64,000 nucleotides of DNA, taken from NCBI RefSeq assembly GCF_910591885.1, contig NW_025963549.1, positions 930,001 through 994,000 of the forward strand, read 5' to 3'. Both the position numbers and the translations under genes were made by a program. This document shows, piece by piece, positions 20,565 through 31,528 of this stretch (the stretch's first letter is position 1; each line of letters begins with the position of its first letter). The notes under the pieces are model-generated. The model was given only the letters and a program-made list of their open reading frames with translations, ran no database searches and had not been told where the DNA came from. This stretch comes from Bombus terrestris (taxonomy: Eukaryota; Arthropoda; Insecta; Hymenoptera; Apidae).

Positions 20565-21002
20565 ATGGAGTTTTTTAGATCTCTACTACGCGTCGTTGGT
20601 TTGTTCGTTCCAAGTAAGGTAGATATCATTTCCGAACTACCACTGGAGGTTTCGCACTTGATACCTCGAAAATTGGATCCCTCGTCCCTGCAGAGCGCCG
20701 CGCTTGTCTCGCGCAAATGGTTCAACGTATGTAGATCCGACAAGTGTCTACGGCGGAAAGTGAGACGTCACATGCGACATACGAGAAAGCGGGTCAAGAT
20801 GCAATTTCTCGGACCTGCAGCCGCTAAGGCTACCAACCAAGAATCAAGAAGTAGAGGACGTTGTGAGGGCCATCTAAGGCACGAAATAAGTTTATCCGCT
20901 GCTCGTACGGCGGTCGTCGTTGGAAGGTTACGCGGTCCTCCGAAAATTTCGATGCGAGATCGCCCCATCGGTGTTGGACCAATAAAATGTATTAGACTCT
21001 AA
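20565..21002 (+). CDS. Short F-box protein (arm A copy)
   Basis: An open frame of 145 codons from ATG. An F-box-like motif lies near residues 21-52 (ISELPLEVSHLI...LDPSSLQSAALVSRKWFNV), followed by a strongly basic stretch (LRRKVRRHMRHTRKRV). F-box proteins usually link substrates to SCF ubiquitin ligases through Skp1; no substrate-binding repeats are seen, so this could be an adaptor fragment or a truncated gene. The unit has TATA and initiator upstream and AATAAA downstream. The mirror copy differs at 15 bases by eye (10 changing the residue, 5 silent), with no indel. A GTAAGT at 21008 could be a splice donor after the stop. Not named. Confidence 0.6.
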   Translation: MEFFRSLLRVVGLFVPSKVDIISELPLEVSHLIPRKLDPSSLQSAALVSRKWFNVCRSDKCLRRKVRRHMRHTRKRVKMQFLGPAAAKATNQESRSRGRCEGHLRHEISLSAARTAVVVGRLRGPPKISMRDRPIGVGPIKCIRL

Positions 21003-21090
21003 CTCGTGTAAGTACCTTAATTTGACTGCTTGCTCTTGCGAGAACTTGAAACGGTCTTGTCCGGATTCAGAACTGTAGCGTGAAGCTTGA

Positions 21091-21096
21091 AATAAA
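21091..21096 (+). terminator. Poly(A) signal of the F-box unit
   Basis: AATAAA, 89 bases after the F-box stop codon, is followed by T/G-rich sequence (GGTTTTATTG, then TGTGTTT). The mirror copy keeps it (about 38682-38687 on the minus strand). Confidence 0.5.
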
Positions 21097-21129
21097 ATGG
21101 TTTTATTGAGACGGCAATGTGTTTCAGTC

Positions 21130-21705
21130 ACGATAATACTATCTGTATCGTAATAGGCCCATTATTGAATATTAACTACAATGTATCACCGCTGCAATTG
21201 CAGATTTGTCGTCAATTATGTGCGAGATATACTCCTCATTGGCTGCCAAATACAGCGCACTTCAGCTGGCTCGAGCTACTATATCATCTCTGCTCCTCGA
21301 CATATCAAGCGTAATTGCAGTTTTACAAATTAAGGTTAACATATTCAAAAGAATGTATCTCCGTTTCTATTGCACATATGGCTATAATTCGATGTCCGTT
21401 ACATTTCACATCTGATGTCATATGCACCACACATCAGCAGGTTTGTACTATGTCAACTCCGGGCTCTGTCAAATCCAGCGAAATTGCTGTTTTGCATGTT
21501 CATGCTTAACTATTCAAATCATCGTATAGCCGTTTGCATTGCAAATATGCCGACAGCACGAAGCGCGTTATACTCCATTTTCGCTGCCAAATACAGCGCA
21601 TATTATCTGGTTTAAGTTATGTAACGTGTGGACGCAGCTAACCTCAGCGCATCTGCAGTTTTGCATATTCAGGCTTAAATATTCAAGTCAACATATTGTA
21701 GTAAC
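21130..21705 (+). repeat. ~168-bp satellite, block 1
   Basis: Diverged tandem monomers of about 165-172 bp, recognised by recurring landmarks: GCTGCCAAATACAGCGC, a GCTATGTCAACTC segment, AATTGCAGTTTTGCAT, and ATTCAAATCAACGTATCTCC. Short readings in these blocks are chance frames. The block continues after a non-satellite island. Confidence 0.88.
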
Positions 21706-22063
21706 GTGAGGAAAAGGCCTCATTAGAAATCGATCAAAACAATGTCGTCTGTCCTTCGGTAGTTAGTTTACATCGGGGAGAAAGCCTATGTGACTAAAGT
21801 CACCTTGTACTTGCGGAGCGTTTACAGAATGGGGTTAGAGAGTTGGAAAAACTAGCGCTAATGGTTGGGGGACGATGTAACTTTAAAGATTGACTGATCG
21901 AGAGGCGTTGAACGGTTGATCGAGAAATAAGAGTGAGTCGAGAGGTCAGAGTTAATCGAGCAGTCGACGAGTAGAGTTGTTAGCGCTGTCGAATTGCGAG
22001 AGGTGTTAGCGTTGTTGAGAGTGGAGTTGTTAGCGTTGCCGCTGGTGAGAGGTGTTAGCGCTT
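21706..22063. other. Non-satellite island in the satellite array
   Basis: About 360 bases do not fit the satellite consensus. The last third repeats GAGAGGTGTTAGCG and GTTGTTAGCGTTG motifs and several GATCGAGA words. No long ORF and no clear terminal repeats. It could be an LTR or transposon fragment; I cannot place it. Confidence 0.5.
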
Positions 22064-25000
22064 TCCATTTTCAGGATTAAATATTCAAATCAAGCTATTT
22101 CCGATTCCGTTGCAGATATGTCCACAATTCGAGTTAGCGTCGTACTGCCAAATGTATTACTCATCAGCCGGTTTGCGCTATGTCGATTCTGACCATTGTT
22201 AAATCCAGCGCAATTGCATTTGTGGATACTCATGCACGAATAATCAAATCAACGTATCTCCGTTATTGTGGCAAATATGTCGAGAATTCGATGTGACTTG
22301 TACCCCACATTTCTTGCCAAATGCAGCGTACACCAGCCTGTTTCCGTTATGTCCTCTCTGGTTTCAGTCAAAGCCGGCATGATTGTAGTTTCGCATATTC
22401 ATGCCTAAATGTTCAAATAAACCTATACGGCGCATATCTGCCAGTTTGCGCAATGTCAATTCTGGACCGTGTCAAATCCAGCGTATTTGCAGTTTTGCAT
22501 ACTCAGTCTAAAATATTGAAATCCACGTATCTACGCCTCAAGAGCTCAAATGACGAGCATTCGATGCGCATAATACTGCACATATGCTGCCAAATCAGCC
22601 GGTTTGTGCCACGTCAACTCTGGACCCGATCAAATTCTGTGTAATTGCAAATTTGCATATTCAGGCTTAAATATTCAAATGAAGGTATCTTCGTTCCTAT
22701 TACAGATATGTCGACAATACTATGCAAGTTGTATTCCACATTTACTACCAAATAAAGCGCGCATCATCCGGGATGCGACTTTTCAACTGTGAACGCTGTA
22801 AAAGCCAATGTAATTGCGGATTTGCATGTTAAGGCTGAATTACTCGTTAGAACGTAGCCGCACTGGTATTGGATATATGTCGAAAATGCTATGCGCGGTA
22901 GCTCCACATTTGCTGCCAAATAGAGCGCACATCAGTGCGCTGGCGCTAAGTGTGAAATCCAGCGAAATTGCAGTTTTGCATATTCAGGCTTAAATATTCA
23001 AATCTACGCATCTCTGTTTCTAATGCAGATATGACGATAAATTTATGTGGGTTATACTCCACATTTGCTTCCAAATTTATCACACATCGGAGGGTTTGTG
23101 CTATGTCATCTGTGTATCCTGTGAAATCCAATGTAATTGCAGTTTTGCTTACATAGGCTGAATTCTCCATTAGAAAACATTGCGCTGTTATTAGCTGTAT
23201 ACATATTATGTATGTCGGAAATACGATGCACGCTACACTCCACATTTGCTGCCAGATACAGTGAACACAACCCGGTTTGAGCTATGCAAAATCTAGACCT
23301 AGCCAGATCCAGCGTATTTTCAGTTCTGTATATTCAGTATTATGTATTCAAACCGACGTATCTCCGCATCTGTTGCTGATATGCCGACAATTCGATACGC
23401 GCTATACTCCACATTTGCTGCCGAATACAGGGCACATTAACTGGTTTGCGCTGTGTCAACACTGGACCTTGTACATGCAGCGTAATTGCTGTTTTACATA
23501 ATCGGTCTCAGATATTTGAATCATCATTTCTCCTCTTTTATAGCACACATGCTGAGAACTCGATGCATCCTATACTCCACAGTTGCTGCCAAATACAGCC
23601 CACATCAGCTGCTTTGAGCTATGTCATCTCTGGTCTCCGATAAATCCAACGTCGTTTCAGCTTTGCATATTCAGGCTGAAATATTCTAATCAACGTATCT
23701 CCGCTTCCGTTGCAGATATGCCGACAACGTAAAGCGTGTTATACGCCAAAATTGTTGCCTAATATAGCACACATCAGCCGCTTTGGGCTTTGTCGATCCT
23801 AGACCCTGTGAAGTGCAGCGTAATTGTAGTTTTTTAAACTCAGGAATAAACGTTCAGATCAATGTGTCTCCGTCTCTATAGCATATGTGCCGACATCCAC
23901 TCCATATTTGCTGCCAAATACAGCGCACATTAGTGGGCTGGCGCTATGTCAACTCTGGCCCGTGTCAAACCCGCGTAATTGCAGTTTTGCAAATTCGTGC
24001 ATAAATATTCAAATCAACGTATCTACGATTCTGTTACAGATATGCCGACAATTCGAATCAGGTTATACATTACATTTGCTGCCAATACAGTGCACATCAT
24101 TGGATTTAAACTATGTCATCTCCGATCACCGACAAATCCAGCGTAATTGCAGTTTTTCATATACATTATTATATATTCAAATCCACGCATCTCCGTTACT
24201 GTTGGAAATGTGTCGACAATACGATTTGCCTTGTATTCCACATTTCTTGCAAATTAAACCAATATCATCCAATTAGCGTTATGTCCACTCTGGTCCGGTC
24301 AAACCCAACGCAACTGCAGTTTTGCATTATCAAACCTAAATAATCAAATCAGCGAATCTCCGTTTCGATTGCAGAAATGTGGAAAATTCGATGCGCTCTA
24401 TACTCCGTAGTTGCTACTAAATACAGCTCACATCATCTGGTTCGCGCTATGTCAAATCCGGATCCTGAGAAATCAAGCGTAAATGCAGTAATGCATGATC
24501 AGGGTTCAATATTAAGATCGACGTGACTCAGCTCCTATTGCAGATATGTCGACAAAACGGTGCGCGTTATATTCCACATGGACTGCCATACACTGGGCGC
24601 TTTATCTGGTTTAAGCCATGTTAAATACGGAACGAGTCAAATCCAGCGTATTTGTAGTTTTGCACATTCAAGCCTAAATATTCAAGTGAATGTATCTCCG
24701 TTTTCATAGTAAGTATGTTCACAATAGGATGCATGTTATACTCCACATTTGCTGCCAAATACAGCACACATCAGACAGTTTGCACATTCTCAAGACTGGA
24801 CTCGGTGAATTCCAGCGTGACTACAGTTTTGGATATTAATGCTTACATATTCGAATCAAGGTATCTCCGCTTGTTTTGCGGAAACGTTGGCCATACGATG
24901 CGCCTTATATTCCACATCTGATGCCAAATCAGCCGGTTTGTGCTATGCCAACTCTGGACCCTGTAAATTCTAGCATAATTGCAGTTTTTGCTATTAATGC

Positions 25001-25171
25001 TTAAATATTGCTTTCAAAGTCTCTCCGCTTGTTTTGCACATATGTCGACAATTCGATACGCCTTATACTCTACATTTGCTACAGTTACATTACTCATCAG
25101 TTTGTTTGAGCTATGTCAACTCTGGTCTCTGCCAAAACCTGCCAAAATGCAATTTTGCATGTTCAGGAATT
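22064..25171 (+). repeat. ~168-bp satellite, block 2
   Basis: About 18 diverged monomers. The GCTGCCAAATA landmark recurs near 22147, 22313, 22589, 22744, 22911, 23068, 23248, 23418, 23585, 23752, 23910, 24078, 24413, 24750 and 24920, with a mean step close to 168 bp. It ends at GGAAT (25167-25171), where a Copia LTR starts. Confidence 0.9.
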
Positions 25172-25371
25172 GAAAAGATATAGAATGGATTCGGAAATAC
25201 AAATAATTCCCTTTATTTAGCACACAACTGTTGTACATATATCTTATACTCTAAAGACCTCGAAATGCTACTAGCACGCACGCTTGTTGTCAACCGGCTC
25301 CTCCAGATACTTCTAACGCCTGACTCTTGTCTTTTGTCCCAACTAAGGCCTGGAAGTCCTCTGACGCTTAC
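25172..25371 (-). repeat. Truncated Copia LTR in satellite (3' LTR type)
   Basis: 200 bp of the 245-bp LTR, starting TGAAAAGATATAG and breaking after GACGCTTAC. The left flank GGAAT equals the right flank of the LTR ending at 54812 (GGAAT, 54813-54817), and both lie at the same position in the satellite monomer. The two are best read as the two ends of one ancestral insertion. Confidence 0.8.
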
Positions 25372-25532
25372 AGTGGTTTCTCAGTCTGATTCGTGTATTT
25401 TCCATGTATGTTATATCAGATTTCTTGAATATTATTTCGTCACAGTGTAAAATGTGTCTTTTTTATACTTGCGAACTGGTTAATTCTATCGTTGTTACTG
25501 AATATTATAATATTCTTGTACGTTAGTGTATT
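25371..25532. repeat. 161-bp segment between two Copia LTRs, duplicated at 42618-42779
   Basis: The segment from CAGTGGTTTCTCAGTCTG to GTTAGTGTATT occurs again, with few changes, immediately before the LTR at 42780. It has no ORF of note and no match to the satellite. Its source is unknown; it may be a transposon fragment. Confidence 0.75.
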
Positions 25533-25777
25533 TGTAATGGTATAGAATGGATTCGGAAATACAAATAATTCCCTTTATTTAGCACACAACATTTATACAT
25601 ATATCTTATACTCTAAAGACCTCGAAATGCTACTAGCACGCACGCTTGTTGTCAACCGGCTCCTCCAGATACTTCTAACGCCTGACTCTTGTCTTTTGTC
25701 CCAACTAAGGCCTGGACGTCCTCTGACGCTTATACACACATTTACATGTACAGTTTAAATGTATCATGTTCCTAACG
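25533..25777 (-). repeat. Copia 3' LTR, copy 2
   Basis: 245 bp. On the plus strand it runs from TGTAATGG to CCTAACG. The terminal TG is changed to CG, the same change as at 12091. Confidence 0.88.
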
Positions 25778-25904
25778 CGCCTCCTTTCATTTATACTGTA
25801 CACTTAATCGTATTTACATGCTTTGACGAATTACGTAACAGAAACTTTAACACTTATTGCTTTATCTACATTTCTCTTAGTTTACATTCATCCATGACCT
25901 AAAC

Positions 25905-25985
25905 CTTTCGAATTTCCCTCTCTGTACACAGTGCCTTCGTAAAAATATCCGCAGTATTTTCGTCTGTACTTACTTTAAGTATGTT
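25905..25985 (-). pseudogene. Copia RNase H C-terminal tail (copy 2)
   Basis: Encodes the end of RNase H (STDENTADIFTKALCTERE). It is joined near 25985 to the protease region of an unrelated Ty3/gypsy Gag-Pol, so a deletion removed both the rest of that element and about 0.7 kb of Copia. Confidence 0.8.
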
Positions 25986-27366
25986 TACTGCGAAACTCGA
26001 TAATTTCCCGAATTAATTTGGGCGCTCCAATTTTGGCATGTTGATCCGCCCGCATCAGGGTTAGTTCGCTACCGGTATCTATCAACGCGCTCAGTTCGCA
26101 ATTTCCAATTCTAACACTTTTACAACCCGCTCGCAGCGACTTTTGTGTATTGCAAACCTCTTTAGAGGACTTACCCAGATCGCTGCATTTCGATGCGACG
26201 TGTCCGTACTCTCTACACTTGAAACACTTAGGACCTCTCGATCCGTTCGGGCAATCCGCGCTTACATGTGCTTTATCGCCGCAATTGTAGCAACGCGTCT
26301 TTCTCGCACTTCCGCATTGACTGGGACTGTTGTTTCTCTCAACTCTGGCCGACTTCGCATCCGACTTCGTCCTTCGGCTCTTCTGCTCCTCGTACGCGAT
26401 TAGCCTCTTCCTTAGCTCCTTGATGGATGCAGCACCATACAGCATAGATTTATGAACTTCTTCGTCTATTATCCCGTCTATGATGTACTCTACTTTGACT
26501 TCTTCCTCTATATCGGCATGACTGGCTATTTCCAGCATGCGATACATGTAGGCCAAGCACGCCTCGTCGCTTTTCTTTCTCGTCCCACTAAGCTTTTGGT
26601 GTACTTGCCTACTGTTGGACTTTCTGGAGAACTCTCCGATTAGTCCCTTCTTCAGCTCATGCCAAGTCCTGGCATGGCACTCGAAGCTTGCGAATATTTT
26701 CGCCGATCCCCTCAGCAGCTTCCTCGCGTAGACTGCCTTCTGACCGTCGGACCACATACACGTGTCCGCGACTTCTTCGAATGATTCGAACCATCGCTCC
26801 ACGTTTTCACCTTTGTCGCCGCTAAACAATTCTAATGCGTCTTCGACGTCTTTAAAGCTTAATACCGAGACGGTACCTGCCTTTTGGCGATATTCATCAT
26901 GGTCCGAGCACATCGCTCGCGTACCTCCCTCGTGTTTTATCACGTCTCTCTCATCTTCTTCATTGTCACTTTCGTCGTCGCTTTCTTCTTCCGACGATAC
27001 GTTGTCTCCTTCCAGGGCCGCCCGTAGCCGTGCGCGTAGTTCAGATTTTCTCCCTGTGACCTTTAACCCCAAGCTAGCGAGGCGCGCTCTCAACTCCTTC
27101 GTCCTCAGCTTCTCGAGGTCTTCGTCTCCATCCTGATCGCGCTCAGCTCTCTGCCCACTCCTTAGGTTTCGCTGATTTACCGATTCCTCATCGCGCTTCG
27201 ATTCCTTCGGAGTTGATTGACCAGCCTTATACGCTCGGTTCAGCCTGGCCATCAGCACTGACTTCGAACCTGATATCGGCAGATTCAGACTTGCGAGCTT
27301 TTTTCTTAGCTCCTCCAGCGTCGAACCCTCTTCAGTCGAAAACTGTTCCTCTTCACAATTTGCCAT
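25975..27366 (-). CDS. Ty3/gypsy Gag-protease fragment with two SAP motifs
   Basis: Open frame of about 463 codons from ATG at 27366. Two SAP-like helix-extension-helix motifs lie near residues 13-46 (LEELRKKLASLNLPISGSKS) and 86-117 (RARLASLGLKVTGRKSELR). An acidic stretch follows, then a retrotransposon Gag domain (VERWFESFEEVADTCMW region), two CCHC knuckles (CYNCGDKAHVSADC, CFKCREYGHVASKC) and an aspartic protease start (ALIDTGSELTLM). The frame ends at the junction with Copia. SAP motifs bind AT-rich scaffold DNA in host proteins; a role here in chromatin tethering or nuclear targeting is inference. Truncated element, but this ORF is intact. Confidence 0.85.
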   Translation of the reverse strand: MANCEEEQFSTEEGSTLEELRKKLASLNLPISGSKSVLMARLNRAYKAGQSTPKESKRDEESVNQRNLRSGQRAERDQDGDEDLEKLRTKELRARLASLGLKVTGRKSELRARLRAALEGDNVSSEEESDDESDNEEDERDVIKHEGGTRAMCSDHDEYRQKAGTVSVLSFKDVEDALELFSGDKGENVERWFESFEEVADTCMWSDGQKAVYARKLLRGSAKIFASFECHARTWHELKKGLIGEFSRKSNSRQVHQKLSGTRKKSDEACLAYMYRMLEIASHADIEEEVKVEYIIDGIIDEEVHKSMLYGAASIKELRKRLIAYEEQKSRRTKSDAKSARVERNNSPSQCGSARKTRCYNCGDKAHVSADCPNGSRGPKCFKCREYGHVASKCSDLGKSSKEVCNTQKSLRAGCKSVRIGNCELSALIDTGSELTLMRADQHAKIGAPKLIREIIEFRSKHT

Positions 27367-27430
27367 TTTCAACTCTTTTTTTTCAACACAATTAGTTTCG
27401 TTAAACGTGTCGTTCTCTGTCTGGTTTCAA

Positions 27431-27447
27431 TCCCGGCTGAGCCCCCA
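27431..27447 (-). other. Primer-binding site of the SAP-Gag element (tRNA-Pro type?)
   Basis: Three bases from the LTR, the coding strand reads TGGGGGCTCAGCCGGGA. It resembles the complement of a tRNA-Pro 3' end (GAGCCCCCA). The assignment is from memory and tentative. Confidence 0.45.
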
Positions 27448-27450
27448 ATT

Positions 27451-27920
27451 TGTAGTATCGGAAAAAGGATAGGATTAGGATAATTTAGGTTTGTAAAATT
27501 CTCCTAATACTATTTATTAAGATAAATAAAAATAACAAAGATTGATTGGACAGAGAACGATGAATGTTCAACTTGAACTAAAACACAAAAGTCTTATTCC
27601 GCTCAAATCACTCTCTATAACTCTCGTCTTCGGCATCCGCACTCACACGCTCTCGCTTCTCAACTCATACTGTTCGTCTTTTGCATTCGTTCTCGCCGGC
27701 GTCTCAACTAACATTGCCTTTAGCATCTCTTTTGTCTTTTCCCGCCCTATCGCGCACGTGTCCCGAAAACGCCCGTGGCCAAGGTCACGCAGGCCTTCCC
27801 CACGAAACTGTTCACTTGAAAAGGACCGACGACACATTGATGTACCCGACGATGCCGCGGCTCTCGCGACATTGTTTACGATTCGGCCGATATCTTAGGC
27901 CTTTTGTCCACGATACTACA
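27451..27920 (-). repeat. 5' LTR of the SAP-Gag Ty3/gypsy element
   Basis: 470 bp with matching ends TGTAGTATCG and CGATACTACA. It lies directly upstream of the primer site and gag. At 27921 Copia RT resumes (CTATATTTATTCC). The partner LTR is missing, so the insertion duplication cannot be checked. Confidence 0.8.
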
Positions 27921-28950
27921 CTATATTTATTCCAAGATATTCTTTGACTTCATCTAAATCTTTCATTTCGAATCTATTAGTTAATAACTTCTTTACCCTT
28001 TGTATCTTCCTTTTATTTTTACTACAAATTAGCAAATCGTCTACATACATTAGCAAATAAACAACATTTTCTCCCTCTCCATGTGTATATAGGCACAACT
28101 CTATGTTATTCTTCTTAAAACCTAATCTCGTCACATACTTATCAAGACACTCATACCACTCTCTTCGACTTTCTTTTAACCCATAAAGCGCTTTCGATAG
28201 TTTACAAACTCTATTCTTTCCGTCCGCATATCCCTTTGGTTGATTTACATATACCTCCGAGGTTACTTCACCATTTAAAAAAGCAGTTTCTACATTCATT
28301 TGCTCAATAATTAATCCATTTTGACAACAATATGATAGCAATATCTTAAAGGTCTCATTACTCGCTACTGGGGAGTATATGTCATCGGCTACGTTTCTTT
28401 GATGGAATCCTCTTACCACTAATCTAGCCTTATACCTGTCATCTGATTTTCTCGTGTAAACCCACTTTACATCTAATACGTCTTTGCCTTTCACCCTTTC
28501 TACCAATTTCCAAGTTTTATTCTTATAAAGACATTCTATTTCCTTATTCATAGCTTGCTTCCAATCTTCACTATCTTCACAACAAATCGCCTCCTCAAAT
28601 GTACAAGGGATATCTACACTACAATAATTTGCATGGATTTCACTAATGTTTTCTTTTTCTGGATATCTTACTGGAGTTCTCTTATTACGTGTAGATCTTC
28701 CAGGGATGTTTAAGCTTTCAAGACTGTTATCATTTTCATCTTCCCTACTTTCTAACTCTTCCTTATTCATGTTTACCAATAAATCATTATCCTCAATGTC
28801 ATCGTTATCTTTATGAATGAATTCTCCACAAAACCGATACATTTTGTGTCTGTTTCTATGACCTCTACATGTCTCGCTATTGTTATTTTCCCACCTAATA
28901 AGACTCTGTAACCTACTTCACTATATCCAAACAAAATTCCCATATCTGCC
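27921..28950 (-). pseudogene. Copia reverse transcriptase (copy 2)
   Basis: Open from 28842 to the LTR insertion at 27920. It carries the acidic linker, KWVYTRKSDDRYKARLVVRGF, TAFLNGEV, CKLSKALYGLKES and the catalytic LLMYVDDLLI, and is cut at LGINI. Upstream, 28843-28950 has stops. RNase H is deleted apart from its tail. Confidence 0.88.
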
Positions 28951-28962
28951 TTCTTATCCCAT

Positions 28963-29765
28963 TTAGAAACTCTCTTTTGTTCTTACAAAAACTTTACTTC
29001 CATATAGATGTATATTTTCAACACTTGGTTTTCTCCCGAAGAATATTTCAAAAGGTGTCTTTCTCTCTATAGTATTTGCCAGTATTCGATTCTTCAAGTA
29101 TACCGCTGTCCAATCTATTTCCAGCCAGTACCTTTTATGTACTTTCGCTTCCGCTAACAAGCAACGCGCCATGTCCATAACTGTTCTATTATACCTTTCC
29201 GTTGTCCCGTTTAATTCATGCACGTAGGTTGGGCAGTTATTTATTCTGATACCTTTATCCCTAGCAAATTTATAAATTCGATTATTCAAGTACTCTTTTC
29301 CATTATCACATCTCAATATTTTAAACCTCTTGCCCGTTAAATTCTCGTCTTCATTTACAAACTATACGAAACAATCAAAGACCTCATCTTTTGATTTTAT
29401 ACAATAACTTCTAGCTATTTTGCTATAATCATCGATAAATGAGATGAACTATTTCTCTTCATTGAATCCGGTAGTCTTAAAGGGACCGAACACGTCCGAA
29501 TGAATAATTTCCATTATCTCCCTAGCCTTGGTTCGATTATTTGTGAATGGTAAATTGTGCATTTTCCTTTCCTGTACACCCTACATTTCAAAAATTCCTT
29601 TTCAAATTCATTCGGTATACCAGTAACTAGCTGTTCTTTACCCAAAATATTTAAATATTTAAAATTTACGTGTCCTAGCATCCTATGCCACCTTTTCTTT
29701 TTACTCATATCACTACGTTCGGCGCTGTTTGCTAAGTGCTCCTTCCCATTCAATATACTTTTCAT
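28963..29765 (-). pseudogene. Copia pre-integrase and integrase (copy 2)
   Basis: The pre-integrase part (WHRMLGHVNFKYLNIL) lies at 29765-29514. The integrase core follows in pieces: the region of the first Asp (about 29490-29440) has a stop, then DNGKEYLNNRIYKFARDKG and ELNGTTERYNRTV (29316-28963), ending GRKPSVENIHLYGSKVFVRT. Several nonsense codons make it inactive. Confidence 0.85.
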
Positions 29766-29768
29766 TCT

Positions 29769-30024
29769 TTATGTTCCCTTTTCTTTAACCGCTACCGCTG
29801 TAAGCTTATTGTCCTCATCTATTACTTTTGCAATATTTCCTATTGAAATAACCGTGTTCCTATTATCTTTTAACTTGCCTAAACTAATCAAGTTTGCGGA
29901 CATTTTTTTCGCGTAAAAAACATTATCCACATTTATTTCATTTTGCTTTCCAAATGCTTCAAAATAACTTATAACATTCGCTAATTTTGTTACCTTTATC
30001 GATCTATTATCGCCTAAATATATA
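29769..30024 (-). pseudogene. Copia protease C-terminal region (copy 2)
   Basis: Encodes YLGDNRSIKVTKLANV through ANLISLGKL, the stretch after the protease active site. The part with the active-site motif is on the far side of the solo LTR (30966-31141). Confidence 0.8.
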
Positions 30025-30961
30025 TGTCGGAGATGAAAGAACACCGGAACTCCTCCTTGGATTCGCGGGAATACCGCAACTCTGTAACTTAGATTAAACA
30101 AATGCCGTACCGATTATTCGAGATTTATGATCATGAGCTTGGGCTCGAGGCGACAATCAGTCGCCGAACGTAGCCGCGGTCAAAGGGATGAACGTTTTAT
30201 CTGACAAAGGCACAGAGTAACTCAATACCTCTCCTTAAAAGAAATAGTCGTAGCGATACGTGGCAGTAAATACTTCAATAGTTTCTATCCCGCGGCCCGC
30301 CACACGCAGATTTTGTCCTCCGGGTAAGATGATCGCCGGGTGTCGGCATGCCCTTGTGGTGTATGTTTAGCTAACGTGAGGACCCGCTATAGACCTTAAG
30401 ACTTAGTCAAGCGAAGTCCGTCAAGTAGTCTTTGTTGCAACTACGGGAAGACAGGAGAAACCTATCTTCCACGAACGTTGCCCCCCGTCAACAACCTCCC
30501 CTCAAGGGCGGCCAGCATCTCTTTCAAAACGCCGATATGGAGATCGACCAATTAGCAACAGCGCTAATTTCCCTCGCCTTTGGAACGAAAGCTTTCGTTG
30601 ACGAATCCGAGGATCTCATGTCCTTAGACACACCCATTATAGTTCTCCTCGACGGCATCGTCGAGACGGAGATTCATTCTTTCGTACGATCTCATCGACG
30701 AATGACAGTGCCACCTTACAACCAGTGAATACCTCACATCTAGTTAACAAGGAGTTAGACTTGAACTGTGCGAGAACATACGTTTACCATCCCGTGACCG
30801 CGGATTCGTTTCGAACCTAAGGTCATTATCACTAGTGCTACGAGTGCTTAATCTTGTTAATAAGCCCGTGCTAATAAACTCTCCATTGTATCACGACAAT
30901 GGCTAATTCTAATGAAAATTCATTAAACGCCCATCTCCATAATCCTGACTTCAATCCGACA
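30025..30961 (+). repeat. Solo Ty3/gypsy LTR in Copia protease
   Basis: 937 bp from TGTCGGAGATG to TCCGACA, inserted with a 4-bp target-site duplication TATA (30021-30024 and 30962-30965); copy 3 keeps the empty site near 46050. It is a diverged relative of the LTR at 13689-20411 and 39366-40417. One small frame (30432-30728) inside is not convincing. Confidence 0.85.
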
Positions 30962-30965
30962 TATA

Positions 30966-31141
30966 TTTACCGGTACTTTAAGGTCAATAGATTTATCGAA
31001 ATAATTTACGTTGTTAATTATGTGATCTGTGCAACCGCTATCTAATGGCCACATTACTTCATAATTACTTATCTCGTTCGCCTCGCCGCTGTGTGCTGCG
31101 TGCGCCGTTGCTATCCATGTGCTTGATCTTGAGTTACCATG
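30966..31141 (-). pseudogene. Copia protease N-terminal region (copy 2)
   Basis: Encodes the stretch matching copy 3 near 46213-46060, including the aspartic protease motif region LDSGCTDHI. It lies between two solo LTRs. Confidence 0.75.
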
Positions 31142-31145
31142 CTCG

Positions 31146-31528
31146 TGTCACGTAAAATAAAAAGCAGGAGGCCCGAACGAAAAGAAAAAAATTAATGTAA
31201 CAAAAAAAACAAGAGAATTTATTTCTTGTATTCTGAATTTACACTGATTGCGATTTTGTTCTGAGCTCCAGCCGTGACCTTCCAAGACTGAAGCTCTTAC
31301 AATTTGACTTTCGGTAACATCTGTTTCTTCTTTGTTTGTCATCCCTCAATATCCCCACAACCCTGTAGGCGTACGTGACCGTTGTCACACTTCTAGGACA
31401 TTCGGTGGAAGGACCGTTAGGATACAGATGACTCATTAGGCACTTCGGCGATATACATTGTCGCCAAGGCCGCCACATCTCTATCTCCATCATCGGTCCA
31501 TCGGATTTGAAGTATGCCGGTCGTGACA
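31146..31528 (-). repeat. Solo errantivirus-family LTR in Copia gag (copy 2)
   Basis: 383 bp; plus-strand ends are TGTCACGTAAAAT and CGGTCGTGACA. The target-site duplication is CTCG (31142-31145 and 31529-31532); copy 3 preserves the empty site near 53610. It is the same family as the LTRs of the element at 46208-53575, but a different insertion 31 bp away in Copia coordinates. Confidence 0.88.

Noticed and set aside
22321..24343. Frames of 60-130 codons in the satellite
   Set aside because: They shift between monomers and show no family resemblance; they are chance readings of a tandem repeat.
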